In this document: positions 1-8,350 of the stretch, piece after piece
How the letters are laid out: each line of letters opens with the position of its first letter
Position numbering within the stretch: position 1 is the stretch's first letter
Assembly (NCBI GenBank): GCA_963784885.1
Contig: CAWATA010000005.1
Coordinates: forward strand, 248,001 to 312,000
Length of the DNA stretch: 64,000 bases
Direction of reading: 5' to 3'
From: RHKX01 sp963784885
Lineage (GTDB): Bacteria > Actinomycetota > Thermoleophilia > Solirubrobacterales > 70-9
Program-made: the position numbers and the translations under genes
The notes under the pieces: model-generated
Told to the model about the DNA's origin: nothing
Seen by the model: only the letters and a program-made list of their open reading frames with translations
Databases searched by the model: none

Positions 1-329
1 CGCTGCCGATCGTGCGCCGCCCTGCCCCCGGATGCGTCACCGCGCTCGGCGGCGGGTACGTCGCCTCGGGCGCTGCCGGCGCCGACCGGCTGCCGCAACC
101 CTGGCTGCCGGACGGGCTCCACCTCGATCGCTTCGAGGGCGCCGGCGAGGTGCAGACGCCACTGCTCGGGGAGGTCGCCGTCCGGCTCCGGGTCGGCGAC
201 CGCGTCTACATGCGCCACGCCAAGGCGGGTGAGCTCTGCGAGCACTTCGACTCGCTGTACCTCGTCGAGGGCGACGCGATCGTCGGCGAGGCCCTCACCT
301 ACCGCGGCGAGGGCTACTCGTTCCTCTGA
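1..329 (+). CDS. C-terminal part of D-threonine aldolase / D-serine deaminase-like PLP enzyme (5' partial)
   Basis: Only the last ~109 codons are present; the frame is open to the left edge (first full codon at 3). The residues read like the C-terminal beta domain of the alanine-racemase-fold family: a GGGYVASGAAGADRLPQPWL stretch, then the metal-site-like string HFDSLYLVEGD and a short tail RGEGYSFL. Family members are PLP- and metal-dependent enzymes that cleave or deaminate D-beta-hydroxy amino acids in the cytosol. The catalytic lysine would lie upstream of the window, so activity cannot be judged. It ends one base before the stop of the opposite-strand oxidase gene, so the two are tail to tail. 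Exact substrate is unknown. Confidence 0.75.
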   Translation, partial: LPIVRRPAPGCVTALGGGYVASGAAGADRLPQPWLPDGLHLDRFEGAGEVQTPLLGEVAVRLRVGDRVYMRHAKAGELCEHFDSLYLVEGDAIVGEALTYRGEGYSFL

Positions 330-330
330 G

Positions 331-1674
331 TCAGCGGCGCCTGCGGCGCCGGCGCGAGGACGCGACGACCGGCCCGAGTACCTGTTCGAGATAGGGGTTG
401 GCGAAGGCGCCACCCGGATCGAGCCGGCCGCGGACGGACTTGAAGTCCTCGAAGCGAGGGTAGAGGCCGGCGAGCTCGTGCGCGGTCAAGGAGTGGCGCT
501 TGCCCCAGTGCGGCCGGCCGCCGTACTCGGCCATCACCGCGGCGACGGCGTCGAAGTAGGGCTGCCAATCGCCCTTGTGGTCGTGATGGACGGCGACGTA
601 GGCGCTGTCGCGGCCGTGCGCGGGGCTGAGCATCGCGTCGTCGCCGGCGACGAATCGGACCTCGATCGGAAAGCAGACCTCGAGCTCGGGACGCGAGGCG
701 ATCTCGAGCACCCGCTCGACCGCCTCGCGGGCCTTCTCGCGCGGGATCGCGTACTCCATCTCGGTGAAGCGGATGCGGCGCTCGGAGGCATAGACGCGGA
801 AGCTCGCATCGACCTTGCGGCTCTTCCCGGTCCCGGCGGCGGCCAGCCGCGAGAGCGTCGGGATCGCCGCCGGCAAGTGGCGGGCGAGGTGGGCGAACGC
901 CCCGGCGAGCCAGTTCTCGACGACGACCTCCTGGGCGTAGACGGCGGCCGGGCTCGGCGGCTCGGCCGGCGCCTGCGTCCGCGTCGACTCCCGGCACAGC
1001 GCCGTCTCGGTGTGCGGAAACACGTAGAACTCGAAGTGGTCGAGCGTGCCCACGAAGTGGTCGAGGCCGTCGAGCACCTCGGCGAGCGGGCGGGGCCGGT
1101 CGGTGCGGTCGATCCGGAAGTTCGTGATCGTCCGGAGGGTGGCCGAGTAGACGATCCCGAGGGCACCGATGCCGATCCGGGCGGCCTTCAGCATCTCGGC
1201 GTCGTCCGGGCCGATCTCGTGCAGCGCGCCGTCGGCGGTGACGATCTCCAGCCCCTCGACCTGGGAGGAGAGGTTGCGGAAGGCGGCCCCGGTCCCATGC
1301 GTTCCGGTCGAGATCGAGCCGGCGAGGGTCTGGCGGTCGATGTCGCCGAGGTTCTCGAGCGCGAGCCCGCGGCGGTCGAGCCGGCGGTTGAGGTCACTTA
1401 GCGTGATCCCCGCCTCGACCTTGACCCTCCCGCCGGCGGGATCCCAGTCGAGCACGCGGTTGAGCAGGCCGATGTCCAGCATCACCCCGTCGGTCAGGGG
1501 CGCGCCGCTGAACGAGTGGCCCGAGCCCGCGGCCTTCAGCATCCGCCCCTGCTCGGTGGCGGCGATCGCGAACGCGATCAGCCCCTCCCGGGTCCGCGGC
1601 CGCTGGATCAGCAGCGGCCGGCAGCGTTGCTCGCCCGACCAGTTCCGCCACCGTCTGCGCAGTTCGTCCGCCAC
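331..1674 (-). CDS. FAD-linked sugar-lactone oxidase (D-arabinono-1,4-lactone / L-gulonolactone oxidase family)
   Basis: This 447-aa protein has an N-terminal FAD PP-loop with GSGHSFSGAPLTDGVMLD and a second flavin-contact stretch DRQTLAGSISTGTHGTG, the pattern of the VAO/PCMH flavin fold. The second half matches the layout of the ALO domain, ending in a segment with HWGKRH. Members oxidise aldonolactones or sugar alcohols using oxygen or cytochromes. A frame continues upstream to 1737, almost into the tRNA, but the GTG at 1674 starts the conserved ADELRRRWRNWSGEQ region and has a TAGGGT hexamer 7 bases upstream, so I prefer it. The Arg-rich C-terminal tail is low complexity. Substrate is not predictable from sequence. 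Confidence 0.85.
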   Translation of the reverse strand: MADELRRRWRNWSGEQRCRPLLIQRPRTREGLIAFAIAATEQGRMLKAAGSGHSFSGAPLTDGVMLDIGLLNRVLDWDPAGGRVKVEAGITLSDLNRRLDRRGLALENLGDIDRQTLAGSISTGTHGTGAAFRNLSSQVEGLEIVTADGALHEIGPDDAEMLKAARIGIGALGIVYSATLRTITNFRIDRTDRPRPLAEVLDGLDHFVGTLDHFEFYVFPHTETALCRESTRTQAPAEPPSPAAVYAQEVVVENWLAGAFAHLARHLPAAIPTLSRLAAAGTGKSRKVDASFRVYASERRIRFTEMEYAIPREKAREAVERVLEIASRPELEVCFPIEVRFVAGDDAMLSPAHGRDSAYVAVHHDHKGDWQPYFDAVAAVMAEYGGRPHWGKRHSLTAHELAGLYPRFEDFKSVRGRLDPGGAFANPYLEQVLGPVVASSRRRRRRR

Positions 1675-1681
1675 GGGGCCA

Positions 1682-1687
1682 ACCCTA
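1682..1687 (-). promoter_or_regulatory. -10-like hexamer of a likely leaderless promoter
   Basis: TAGGGT on the minus strand ends 7 bases before the GTG of the sugar-lactone oxidase, too close for a Shine-Dalgarno site. Part of a recurring pattern in this window. Confidence 0.45.
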
Positions 1688-1713
1688 GCGACGGCGGGGA
1701 ATCCGCTTCGGCG

Positions 1714-1741
1714 CCGGGTGGGAGACAATCCTCCCACCCGG
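1714..1741. other. Perfect 11-bp inverted repeat at the 5' edge of tRNA-Ser
   Basis: CCGGGTGGGAG (1714-1724) pairs with CTCCCACCCGG (1731-1741) around the loop ACAATC. The right arm ends on the first two bases of the tRNA. The segment GACAAT inside the hairpin could serve as the tRNA -10 box, placing transcription start about 4 bases before the tRNA. Alternatively it is a terminator-like structure. Confidence 0.5.
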
Positions 1742-1827
1742 AGGGGTGGCAGAGCGGTCGAATGCGCCGGTCTTGAAAACCGGTGACGGGCAACCCCCGT
1801 CCGTGGGTTCGAATCCCACCCCCTCCG
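1740..1827 (+). tRNA. tRNA-Ser (anticodon TGA)
   Basis: The 88-nt cloverleaf has a 7-bp acceptor stem GGAGGGG/CCCCTCC, an anticodon loop CTTGAAA giving TGA, a long variable arm typical of class II tRNA-Ser (ACGGGCAACCCCCGT) and a T arm GTGGG-TTCGAAT-CCCAC. The discriminator base is G, as expected for serine. The CCA end is not encoded, so it must be added after transcription. It decodes UCN codons ending in A or G. Confidence 0.97.
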
Positions 1828-1846
1828 CTCGCGGCCGGGAGGGGCG

Positions 1847-2161
1847 CTACTTGACCTTGACCTTCCCGTTCATGCCCGTGTGGAGCGTGCACCGGTACTT
1901 GTAGGTGCCCTTCTGCTTGAACTTGTGGCTGTACTTGCCCTTGCGCATGACCGGGCTCTTGAAGCCGCTGCCCTTGACGTTGTGCTTGCCCTGGACGAAC
2001 TTCCAGACGACCTTGTCGCCCTTCTGGATCTTCACGGTGCCCGGCGAGAACTTGTAGTTCTTGACCTTCACCGTCGCCGCCTCGGCGCTCGCGCCGAACG
2101 CAAGCGTGCCCGCGACCGCAGCGGCGGCCACCGCTCCTACGGTCCTTCTTCCGATCGCCAT
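1847..2161 (-). CDS. Small secreted cupredoxin (plastocyanin/azurin-like copper protein)
   Basis: The 104-aa product has a signal peptide (residues 1 to about 29, ending ASAEA) and a single beta-sandwich cupredoxin domain. The type 1 copper ligands are visible: His60 in the GKHNV segment and the C91-TL-H94-TG-M97 loop. It probably carries electrons or stores copper outside the cytoplasm. An upstream ATG at 2176 is in frame, but the ATG at 2161 has GGGAG at good spacing and starts a standard signal peptide. The mature part is unusually Lys-rich. It is the nearest gene downstream of tRNA-Ser but lies on the other strand. Confidence 0.9.
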   Translation of the reverse strand: MAIGRRTVGAVAAAAVAGTLAFGASAEAATVKVKNYKFSPGTVKIQKGDKVVWKFVQGKHNVKGSGFKSPVMRKGKYSHKFKQKGTYKYRCTLHTGMNGKVKVK

Positions 2162-2287
2162 CTCTCGCTCCCTCATGTGTCCCTGTTGGTCAATCGCCGA
2201 GTCGACCGGGATCGGTTGACTCGGCGTCAGCAGCGGACTATATGGACGGAGCGCCGATCTCGCGCCGGTTGCCCGGTGTCTGGCGGC

Positions 2288-2572
2288 CTAGGCCTCGCGC
2301 TCGATCACGACCTCGCAGCGGTCGACCGAGGCGCGTTCACCGGGCGTGTCGCCCCGGTCCATCTGCTCGAAGACTGCGTCGGCATCGCGCATGTCCTGCT
2401 CGGTGGCGAAGAACGCGACGAAGATCGCGGTCCCCTGATCTGCGTCGAACAGCATCTTCATCGACGTCGCCCGCACTCCCGGTGGCGGCCCCCCCTCCTC
2501 ATCGATGCGGGCCTTGACTCTCTCGACGGTCTCGTCGTTCGTCCCCGTGAACCTGACCACTCGTGCATGCAT
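2288..2572 (-). CDS. Small dimeric alpha/beta-barrel (ABM-like) protein of unknown function
   Basis: This is a 94-aa protein with a beta-alpha-beta-beta-alpha-beta type pattern: MHARVVRFTG, an amphipathic helix, SMKMLFDADQGTAIFVAFF, a helix and a final VDRCEVVIERE strand. This resembles antibiotic-biosynthesis-monooxygenase-like ferredoxin-fold domains, which act as small dimeric enzymes or ligand-binding proteins. The ATG at 2572 is chosen because GGAAGGGG lies about 7 bases upstream. It diverges from the acyltransferase at 2674. No specific substrate can be named; the fold assignment is by pattern only. Confidence 0.7.
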   Translation of the reverse strand: MHARVVRFTGTNDETVERVKARIDEEGGPPPGVRATSMKMLFDADQGTAIFVAFFATEQDMRDADAVFEQMDRGDTPGERASVDRCEVVIEREA

Positions 2573-2673
2573 GGGAATCCCCTTCCGGTTGGCGGGCCCC
2601 TGCCTGTCCTCGCGAGCGTACTCCCGCCGCGACGATTCCGCCATACCTCGGCAGCTCGACATTCGTCAAGCTC

Positions 2674-3978
2674 TTGCGGATCGAGGGCAGCGGCGACAAC
2701 AACGAAGGCGGAACTGCGAGCGCACGGGCCACGGCCGGCGGAAAGAGCGCCGGGCGCGAGCGCGTCGCGGCCCTCGACGGCTTCCGCGCGCTCGCGCTGC
2801 TCGGGGTCGTGACCGTCCACCTGCTCGGCTTCTCCGGCGTCTTCGCGCGCTACGAGGGCACCAGCACCGACGTCGTCCTCTGGGCGATCCTCGGAAACAC
2901 GATCGACGCCTTCTTCATCATCAGCGCGTTCGTTCTGTTCCTGCCGGTCGTTCGCCGCGGCGGCGACTTCGGTGACCGTCGGTCCTTTTGGGTCGGGAGG
3001 GGCGCCAGGCTGTTGCCCGCCTTCTGGCTCGTCCTCGCGATCGTCGCGTTCCTGATCCTGGTCAAGCCGCCGACGCCGGGGTACGGCAGCCCGACGTTGG
3101 TCGAGGTGCTCGCCCACGCCTCGGCGATGCAGCTCCCCGTCCAGCTCTTCGATCAGAGCTTCCGGATCGGTTTCGGCATCAACGGGCCGCTCTGGCTCCT
3201 TTCGATCGTCGTCATCTTCTACGCGGTTTTGCCGTTCGTCGCGCGGAGCTGGTACCGGCGGCCGTGGATCTGGCTGCTGGCGACCGCCATGATCACGATC
3301 GCCTGGAAGCAGGCGGTCGACTGGGTGCCGGGCGTCTTCGAGGCGGTCTCGAACGGCACCCCCGAGTTCGTCGCCGGCATTGCGGTCGACCAGTTCCCCG
3401 GCTGGGCCTTCTCGTTCGGGCTCGGCCTGACGGGCGCCTGGGCGTTCGTGCGCGCGCGCGAGCGCTGGAGCACCGCGCAGCTCCGGCGCGGCGCGATGAT
3501 CGCGGCCCCGTTCGTTCTCGTCGCGTACGGAATCCTGGCCTGGCAGTACGGCCGCTACTCGCTGACGTTCTCGGGAAACATCGGGCCGGAGGCGCGGTCG
3601 GAAACGGTTCACGCACTCGCCCACTCGGCCCTGCGGGCCGCCGTGATGGGAGTCGTGATCCTCGGCCCTCTGTGGCTCCAGCGCCCGTTCGCCAACCGGG
3701 CGACCCGCAAGCTCTCGGAGCTGAGCTACGGCGTCTATCTGGTCCACATGGTCCTGGTCATCTACGCGACCGTCTTCCTCGACATGCCCGAGGACGGGAC
3801 CCTCGGGGCGTTCCTCCTCTGGGTGGCGCTGATCGTCCCTCCGTCATTCGTCTACGCAGCGGTGACGAGGCGCTGGGTCGAACTGCCGGCGAGGCGCTGG
3901 ATCGAGCAGCGCTTCCGCCGTTCACCGGTGGCCGCGGCGACTGCCGATCCTCCGGCCGAGGCCCCCGCCCGTCCCTGA
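2674..3978 (+). CDS. Acyltransferase-3 family integral membrane protein
   Basis: The 434-aa, multi-spanning protein has family landmarks: RVAALDGFRALALLGVVTVH near the N terminus (catalytic-type His in the first helix), FFIISAFVLFLP, a basic segment GRGARLLPAFW, GPLWLLSIVVIFYAVLPF, and the late LSELSYGVYLVHMVLVIY helix. These enzymes transfer acetyl or other acyl groups across the membrane to sugars or other surface molecules. The start is uncertain: the frame is open from 2563, overlapping the divergent neighbour at 2572. I use the TTG at 2674, which has only weak support. The tail after about residue 415 is Ala/Pro-rich. Confidence 0.8.
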   Translation: MRIEGSGDNNEGGTASARATAGGKSAGRERVAALDGFRALALLGVVTVHLLGFSGVFARYEGTSTDVVLWAILGNTIDAFFIISAFVLFLPVVRRGGDFGDRRSFWVGRGARLLPAFWLVLAIVAFLILVKPPTPGYGSPTLVEVLAHASAMQLPVQLFDQSFRIGFGINGPLWLLSIVVIFYAVLPFVARSWYRRPWIWLLATAMITIAWKQAVDWVPGVFEAVSNGTPEFVAGIAVDQFPGWAFSFGLGLTGAWAFVRARERWSTAQLRRGAMIAAPFVLVAYGILAWQYGRYSLTFSGNIGPEARSETVHALAHSALRAAVMGVVILGPLWLQRPFANRATRKLSELSYGVYLVHMVLVIYATVFLDMPEDGTLGAFLLWVALIVPPSFVYAAVTRRWVELPARRWIEQRFRRSPVAAATADPPAEAPARP

Positions 3979-4137
3979 TCGCCGCCGGACGGCAGCGATC
4001 GTCATATGCGGAAGCCGCCTGGTGGAACCGGCGCCGCTCGACGGACGAACTGGTTTACTGCCGCCGGAGATCGCGCCGCTCACGTAGAGCTTCGCCGGAT
4101 GGTCCGGCGGCGGGAACCTGGCGCAGGAGGAGAGACG

Positions 4138-6114
4138 TTGAGAACGAGGTTCGTTGCGCTGCTCGCAGGAGCCGCCGCCCTGCTGACGGTCGGAGTCGCC
4201 CCCGCGTTCGGAGCCCTCGGAGACGTCGAGACGCCGACGGTCGACGGCCCGGTCCCGGTCACCGCCGACTCGACGCCGTGGGCCGCCACCGACAAGCCGC
4301 TCGCCGACTACGGGTACGTCGAGCAGGAGTTCGAGTACTCCGGCGACGCCTACCGGTGGGACACGACCGGGGACGTCGACCAGACCGGCACCCGGATCAC
4401 GACCGGCGGCACCGCCGACGACGGCAAGTTTCCCTACAGGACGCGGATGATCGTCCGCCGCCCCGTGAACCCGGCCGACTTCAACGGCACGGTGGTCGTC
4501 GAGTGGCAGAACGTGACCGCCGGGTTCGACCTCGAGGCGAACTGGTTCGGCGACCCCGAATACCTGCTGAAGAACGGCTACGCCTATGTCGCCGTCTCCG
4601 CCCAGCGTGCCGGCGTCAACTGGCTCCGAGGCTGGGATTCCGATCGCTACGGCGACCTCGACGTCAGCGCGCGCGACGGCTCCAACGCGGAGACGATCAC
4701 CAACGACGCGCTCTCCTACGACATCTACGCAGCCGCTATCAAGTCGCTGCTCGACGGCGGCGACGGCGCCGATCCGCTCGGACCGCTGGCCAAGCCCGAC
4801 ACGGTGATCGCCTCCGGCGAGTCCCAGTCGGGAAGCCGGCTCAGCGCCTACTACAACAAGGTCCAGCCGATTCAGGACGTCGTCGACGCATTCCTGATCA
4901 CCGTCTCGGCCGGGCCGATCCGCCACGACACTTCGACCCCCGTCATCCGGGTGCTCAGCGAGACCGAGAACCGGATCCCGAGGACCGAGGCCGACGCGCC
5001 GAACTACCGGCAGTGGGAGGTGGCGGGCGGCTCGCACCTGCCGCGGATGGCGTTCGAGAACTTCCAGAAGCCGATCGAGCGCGACACAGGAATCACCCTC
5101 GCGGCGAGCTGCCTCAAGTACCCGCTCTCCAGGGTGCAGTGGCCGTTCGTCGTCAACTCGGCCTACGAGCACCTGGTCGACTGGGCCAACGGCGGCCCGG
5201 CGGCGCCGGTCGCGCCGCGCGGCGTGTACCAGGCTTCCCCGGCCGACCCGAACGACCAGCTCGAGCGCGACAGCCTCGGGCTCGCGAAGGGCGGCATCAG
5301 GCTGCCCGAGATGTCGGTGCCGGTCCGCCTCAACACCGGGATCAACGCCGCCGAGCCGGGCGGGGGCGGGATCTTCTCGGCGTTCTGCGTCCTGCTCGGA
5401 TCGACCGAGGACCTCACCGACTCGGTGCTGATGAACCGCTACGACGACTGGTCCGACTACGTCGACGACGTCGCAGCGCAGGCACAGCATCTCGTCGACC
5501 AGGGATTCCTCCTCCAGCAGGACGTCCCGCGGCTGCTCGAGCAGCACCGCCAGGTTCCGAACCTGAGGCCGACGAAGCCGCGGCGCAACGCCGGCGGAGC
5601 CCGCAACGCCGGCGGCTTCACGCTCGCGTGGCGCGGCACCGAGGCCCCGCAGTCGACGTTCGAGCTCGAGCACTCGGGCGACGGCGGGGCCACCTGGAGC
5701 CCGGTCGCCGGCGCCGGCGCGATCGACGACGGGGCATTCACGTTCACGGGCGAGGGCGAGCAGGAGGGGGAATGGATCTACCGCGTGCGGTCGAACACGA
5801 CGATCCCCGCCGACGCAGTCCGCGACGAGTTCGTGGTGACGACGCCATGGTCTGAGACCGGCGGCAGGACGACGGTCGACAAGACCGCTCCCGAGCTCAG
5901 CCTCAAGTGCCCGAAGCGGGTCAAGGCCGGCAAGCGCGCCTTCGCACGGATAGCCGCCTCCGACACCGGCACCGGGCTGCGCAAGGACCCGAGCGGCAAG
6001 CGCCGGATCAGGACCGGGCGCGCGGGCAAGTCGAAGATCAGGGCCCGGGCGGTCGACGAGGTCGGCAACGCGACCGTGAGGACCTGCGCCGTCAGGGTGG
6101 TCAGAGCGAGATAG
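4138..6114 (+). CDS. Secreted alpha/beta-hydrolase-domain protein (PF20091-like)
   Basis: This 658-aa protein starts at TTG 4138, just after GGAGGAGAG, and has a signal peptide (LRTRFVALLAGAAALLTVG, cleavage near AFG-ALG). The body resembles the large alpha/beta hydrolase domain of uncharacterised secreted esterases, with FNGTVVVEWQNVT and a nucleophile elbow ASGESQSGSRL. A conserved WEVAGGSHLPR probably holds the catalytic His. The last ~150 residues look like an Ig-like or bacterial adhesion-type domain with KCPKRVKAGK and a basic tail. It probably acts outside the cell as an esterase. The start upstream at 4006 would destroy the signal peptide and is not favoured. Substrate unknown. Confidence 0.8.
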   Translation: MRTRFVALLAGAAALLTVGVAPAFGALGDVETPTVDGPVPVTADSTPWAATDKPLADYGYVEQEFEYSGDAYRWDTTGDVDQTGTRITTGGTADDGKFPYRTRMIVRRPVNPADFNGTVVVEWQNVTAGFDLEANWFGDPEYLLKNGYAYVAVSAQRAGVNWLRGWDSDRYGDLDVSARDGSNAETITNDALSYDIYAAAIKSLLDGGDGADPLGPLAKPDTVIASGESQSGSRLSAYYNKVQPIQDVVDAFLITVSAGPIRHDTSTPVIRVLSETENRIPRTEADAPNYRQWEVAGGSHLPRMAFENFQKPIERDTGITLAASCLKYPLSRVQWPFVVNSAYEHLVDWANGGPAAPVAPRGVYQASPADPNDQLERDSLGLAKGGIRLPEMSVPVRLNTGINAAEPGGGGIFSAFCVLLGSTEDLTDSVLMNRYDDWSDYVDDVAAQAQHLVDQGFLLQQDVPRLLEQHRQVPNLRPTKPRRNAGGARNAGGFTLAWRGTEAPQSTFELEHSGDGGATWSPVAGAGAIDDGAFTFTGEGEQEGEWIYRVRSNTTIPADAVRDEFVVTTPWSETGGRTTVDKTAPELSLKCPKRVKAGKRAFARIAASDTGTGLRKDPSGKRRIRTGRAGKSKIRARAVDEVGNATVRTCAVRVVRAR

Positions 6115-6124
6115 CGCGATCGGC

Positions 6125-6149
6125 GGGGGCGTCCGCTCGGGCGGCCCCC
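6125..6149 (+). terminator. Possible terminator hairpin after the secreted hydrolase
   Basis: GGGGGC (6125-6130) can pair with GCCCCC (6144-6149) across a 13-nt loop, 11 bases after the hydrolase stop codon. It lacks a clear T-run, so it is only a weak intrinsic-terminator candidate. Confidence 0.35.
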
Positions 6150-6192
6150 TTCAGCGCCTGCGCCCGCGCCCGGCGGATTGCCGCGCCGCAGG

Positions 6193-6198
6193 TATTGT
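6193..6198 (+). promoter_or_regulatory. -10-like hexamer upstream of the UDP-glucuronate decarboxylase
   Basis: TATTGT ends 9 bases before the ATG at 6208, suggesting a leaderless transcript and supporting that start over the upstream in-frame ATG at 6178. Confidence 0.5.
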
Positions 6199-6207
6199 CG
6201 CGACACC

Positions 6208-7155
6208 ATGAGCACTTGTGTAGTCACGGGCGGAGCGGGCTTTCTCGGCTCCCACCTCTGCGAGCGCCTGCTCGCGCAGGGCCACCGCGTCATCTGCCTG
6301 GACAACCTCGACACCGGGTCGCTGTTGAACATCGCCCACATCCGCGACGGCGAGTTCGACTTCCGCAACGTCGACATCACCGAGCCGGTCGAGATCGCCG
6401 AGCCGGTCGACTTCGTCTACCACCTCGCCTCCCCGGCCTCCCCGATCGACTACGCGCGGCTGCCGCTGCACACGCTCAAGGTCGGCTCCTACGGCACCCA
6501 CCACATGCTCGGAGTCGCGAAGTTCAAGCGGGCGCGGTTCCTGCTCGCCTCGACCTCCGAGGTCTACGGCGACCCGCAGATCCATCCCCAGCCCGAGAGC
6601 TACTGGGGCAACGTCAACCCGATCGGCCCCCGAGGCGTCTACGACGAGGCCAAGCGTTACGCCGAGGCGCTGACGATGGCCTACCACCGCCAGCAGGGCG
6701 TCGACACGGCGATCGTCAGGATCTTCAACACCTACGGTCCGCGAATGCGCGCCCACGACGGCCGCGCGATCCCGACCTTCCTCCGCCAGGCGCTCGAGGA
6801 CCGCCCGCTGACCGTGTTCGGCGACGGCTCCCAGACCCGGAGCTTCTGCTTCGTCGATGACCTGGTCAGCGGACTCGTCTCGCTGATGGAGTCCGACGCC
6901 CGCGGCCCGATCAACATCGGCAACCCGGACGAGTACACGCTTCAGCAGCTCGCCGAGACCGTCATCGAGGTCAGCGGCTCGAAGTCGGAGATCGTCTACG
7001 AGGCGCTGCCGGTCGACGACCCGCAGGTGCGCCAGCCCGACATCGCCCGAGCGCGCGAGATCCTCGGCTGGGAGCCGACCGTGAGCCTCGCCGACGGCCT
7101 CACCCGAACGATCGAGCAGTCGGGACGCGAGCGGCTGATCGGAGCCATCGGCTGA
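6208..7155 (+). CDS. UDP-glucuronic acid decarboxylase-like NAD-dependent epimerase/dehydratase
   Basis: The 315-aa extended-SDR protein has GGAGFLG at 8-14 (NAD-binding glycine motif), DNLDTGSLLNIAHI, a YDEAKR catalytic YxxxK motif, and RIFNTYGPRM plus GDGSQTRSFCFVDD, all typical of UXS enzymes. These convert UDP-glucuronate to UDP-xylose in the cytosol, supplying a pentose donor for polysaccharide. It begins the same-strand series of glycosyltransferases and acyltransferase that follows. A related dTDP-glucose-dehydratase-like role is possible, but the DNLDTGS and PESYWGNVNP strings favour UXS. Confidence 0.85.
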   Translation: MSTCVVTGGAGFLGSHLCERLLAQGHRVICLDNLDTGSLLNIAHIRDGEFDFRNVDITEPVEIAEPVDFVYHLASPASPIDYARLPLHTLKVGSYGTHHMLGVAKFKRARFLLASTSEVYGDPQIHPQPESYWGNVNPIGPRGVYDEAKRYAEALTMAYHRQQGVDTAIVRIFNTYGPRMRAHDGRAIPTFLRQALEDRPLTVFGDGSQTRSFCFVDDLVSGLVSLMESDARGPINIGNPDEYTLQQLAETVIEVSGSKSEIVYEALPVDDPQVRQPDIARAREILGWEPTVSLADGLTRTIEQSGRERLIGAIG

Positions 7156-7165
7156 TCCGGGCGCC

Positions 7166-8350
7166 GTGGACCCGCTGCACATCGCTCACCTGACGGCGAC
7201 CTTCCCGCCCTATCCGGGCGGGGCCGGCAACACCTGCTACCGGTTCGCCCGTGGGCAGGCCGAGCGCGGCCACCACGTCGAGGTCTTCACCGCCGCCGCC
7301 GAGGGCGAGGCGCCCGACCCGGGCGGGGCGATCGTGCATCGCATCGATCCGGTGATGGCGATCGGGAACGCGCCGCTGATCCCGAAGCTGGCGCGTCTCG
7401 ACTCCTTCGACGTCGTCCACGTCCATTACCCGTTCATCTTCGGTTCGGAGCTGACGCTGCTGGGCCGGCTGCGGAAGCGGAGCCGCGGCGCTGCACTGAT
7501 CGTCCACTACAAGAACCGGCTGCTCGGCAAGGGGCCTCGGGGGATGCTCTTCGAGACCTACGAGCACACCGTCGCCCCGGCATTGATCCGCGCCGCCGAC
7601 CGGATCCTCGTCCTCAGCCCCGACCATGCCCGCTCGGTCTCCTACCTGAAGCGGGCGCTCGAGAACACGCCGGAGCGCGTCATCGAGATGCCCAACGGCG
7701 TCGACACCGATGCGTTCGCACCGGGCGCGGACGAATCCGGGCTGCGCGAGCAGCTCGGGATTCCCGGCGACGCGGTCGTCGCCGCGTTCGTCGCAACGCT
7801 CGATCGCGCTCACCATTTCAAGCGGCTCGACGTCGCGATCGAGGCACTCGCGCGGACCCGCAGCCGCGACATCCATCTGCTCGTGGCGGGCGGAGGGGAG
7901 CTGCTCGACGGCTTTCGCGCTCAGGCCGTGGCGGCCGGGGTCGGCGGGCGCGTCCACTTCCTCGACCGCGTACCGCACGGCGAGCTGCCTTCGGTGCTGC
8001 GGGCCTCCGACCTGTTCGTGCTGACGACCGAGCCACCTGAGTCCTTCGGGATCGTCCTGATCGAAGCGATGGCCTGCGGGCTGCCCGCGATCGCAACCGA
8101 CTACCCGGGCGTCCGTGCGGTCGTCGATGAGGAGACCGGGATCCTGATCGGCGCCGGCGACTCCGCGGCTGCGGCCGAGGCTTTCGACCGGCTGGTCGAC
8201 ATGGGGCCCGAAGGACGCGCGGCGATCGGCGCCGCCGGTCGCGCGAAGGCCGAGCGCCTCTGGGCATGGCCGGCGCTGCTGGACCGCATGGACACGGCGT
8301 ATGCGGAGGCGATCGCCGCCCGCCGCGCCAAGCTCGGAGCGGCGGCGTGA
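7166..8350 (+). CDS. GT4-family glycosyltransferase
   Basis: The 394-aa GT-B protein has an N-terminal acceptor half opening HIAHLTATFPPYPGGAGN and a C-terminal donor half with PNGVDTDAF, an ATLDRAHHFKRLD segment, and the ExxxxxxxE-type site around PPESFGIVLIEAMACGLPAIA. Members use nucleotide sugars to extend polysaccharide or lipid-linked chains at the cytoplasmic face of the membrane. It starts at GTG 7166, 10 bases after the decarboxylase stop, and its end overlaps the next gene by four bases (GTGA), so these genes look co-transcribed. The donor may be the UDP-pentose of the upstream enzyme, but that is inference. Confidence 0.88.
   Translation: MDPLHIAHLTATFPPYPGGAGNTCYRFARGQAERGHHVEVFTAAAEGEAPDPGGAIVHRIDPVMAIGNAPLIPKLARLDSFDVVHVHYPFIFGSELTLLGRLRKRSRGAALIVHYKNRLLGKGPRGMLFETYEHTVAPALIRAADRILVLSPDHARSVSYLKRALENTPERVIEMPNGVDTDAFAPGADESGLREQLGIPGDAVVAAFVATLDRAHHFKRLDVAIEALARTRSRDIHLLVAGGGELLDGFRAQAVAAGVGGRVHFLDRVPHGELPSVLRASDLFVLTTEPPESFGIVLIEAMACGLPAIATDYPGVRAVVDEETGILIGAGDSAAAAEAFDRLVDMGPEGRAAIGAAGRAKAERLWAWPALLDRMDTAYAEAIAARRAKLGAAA

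Noticed and set aside
2988..5855. A 955-codon frame overlapping the acyltransferase and secreted hydrolase on the same strand
   Set aside because: Out-of-frame reading of two real genes; Arg-rich and without domains.
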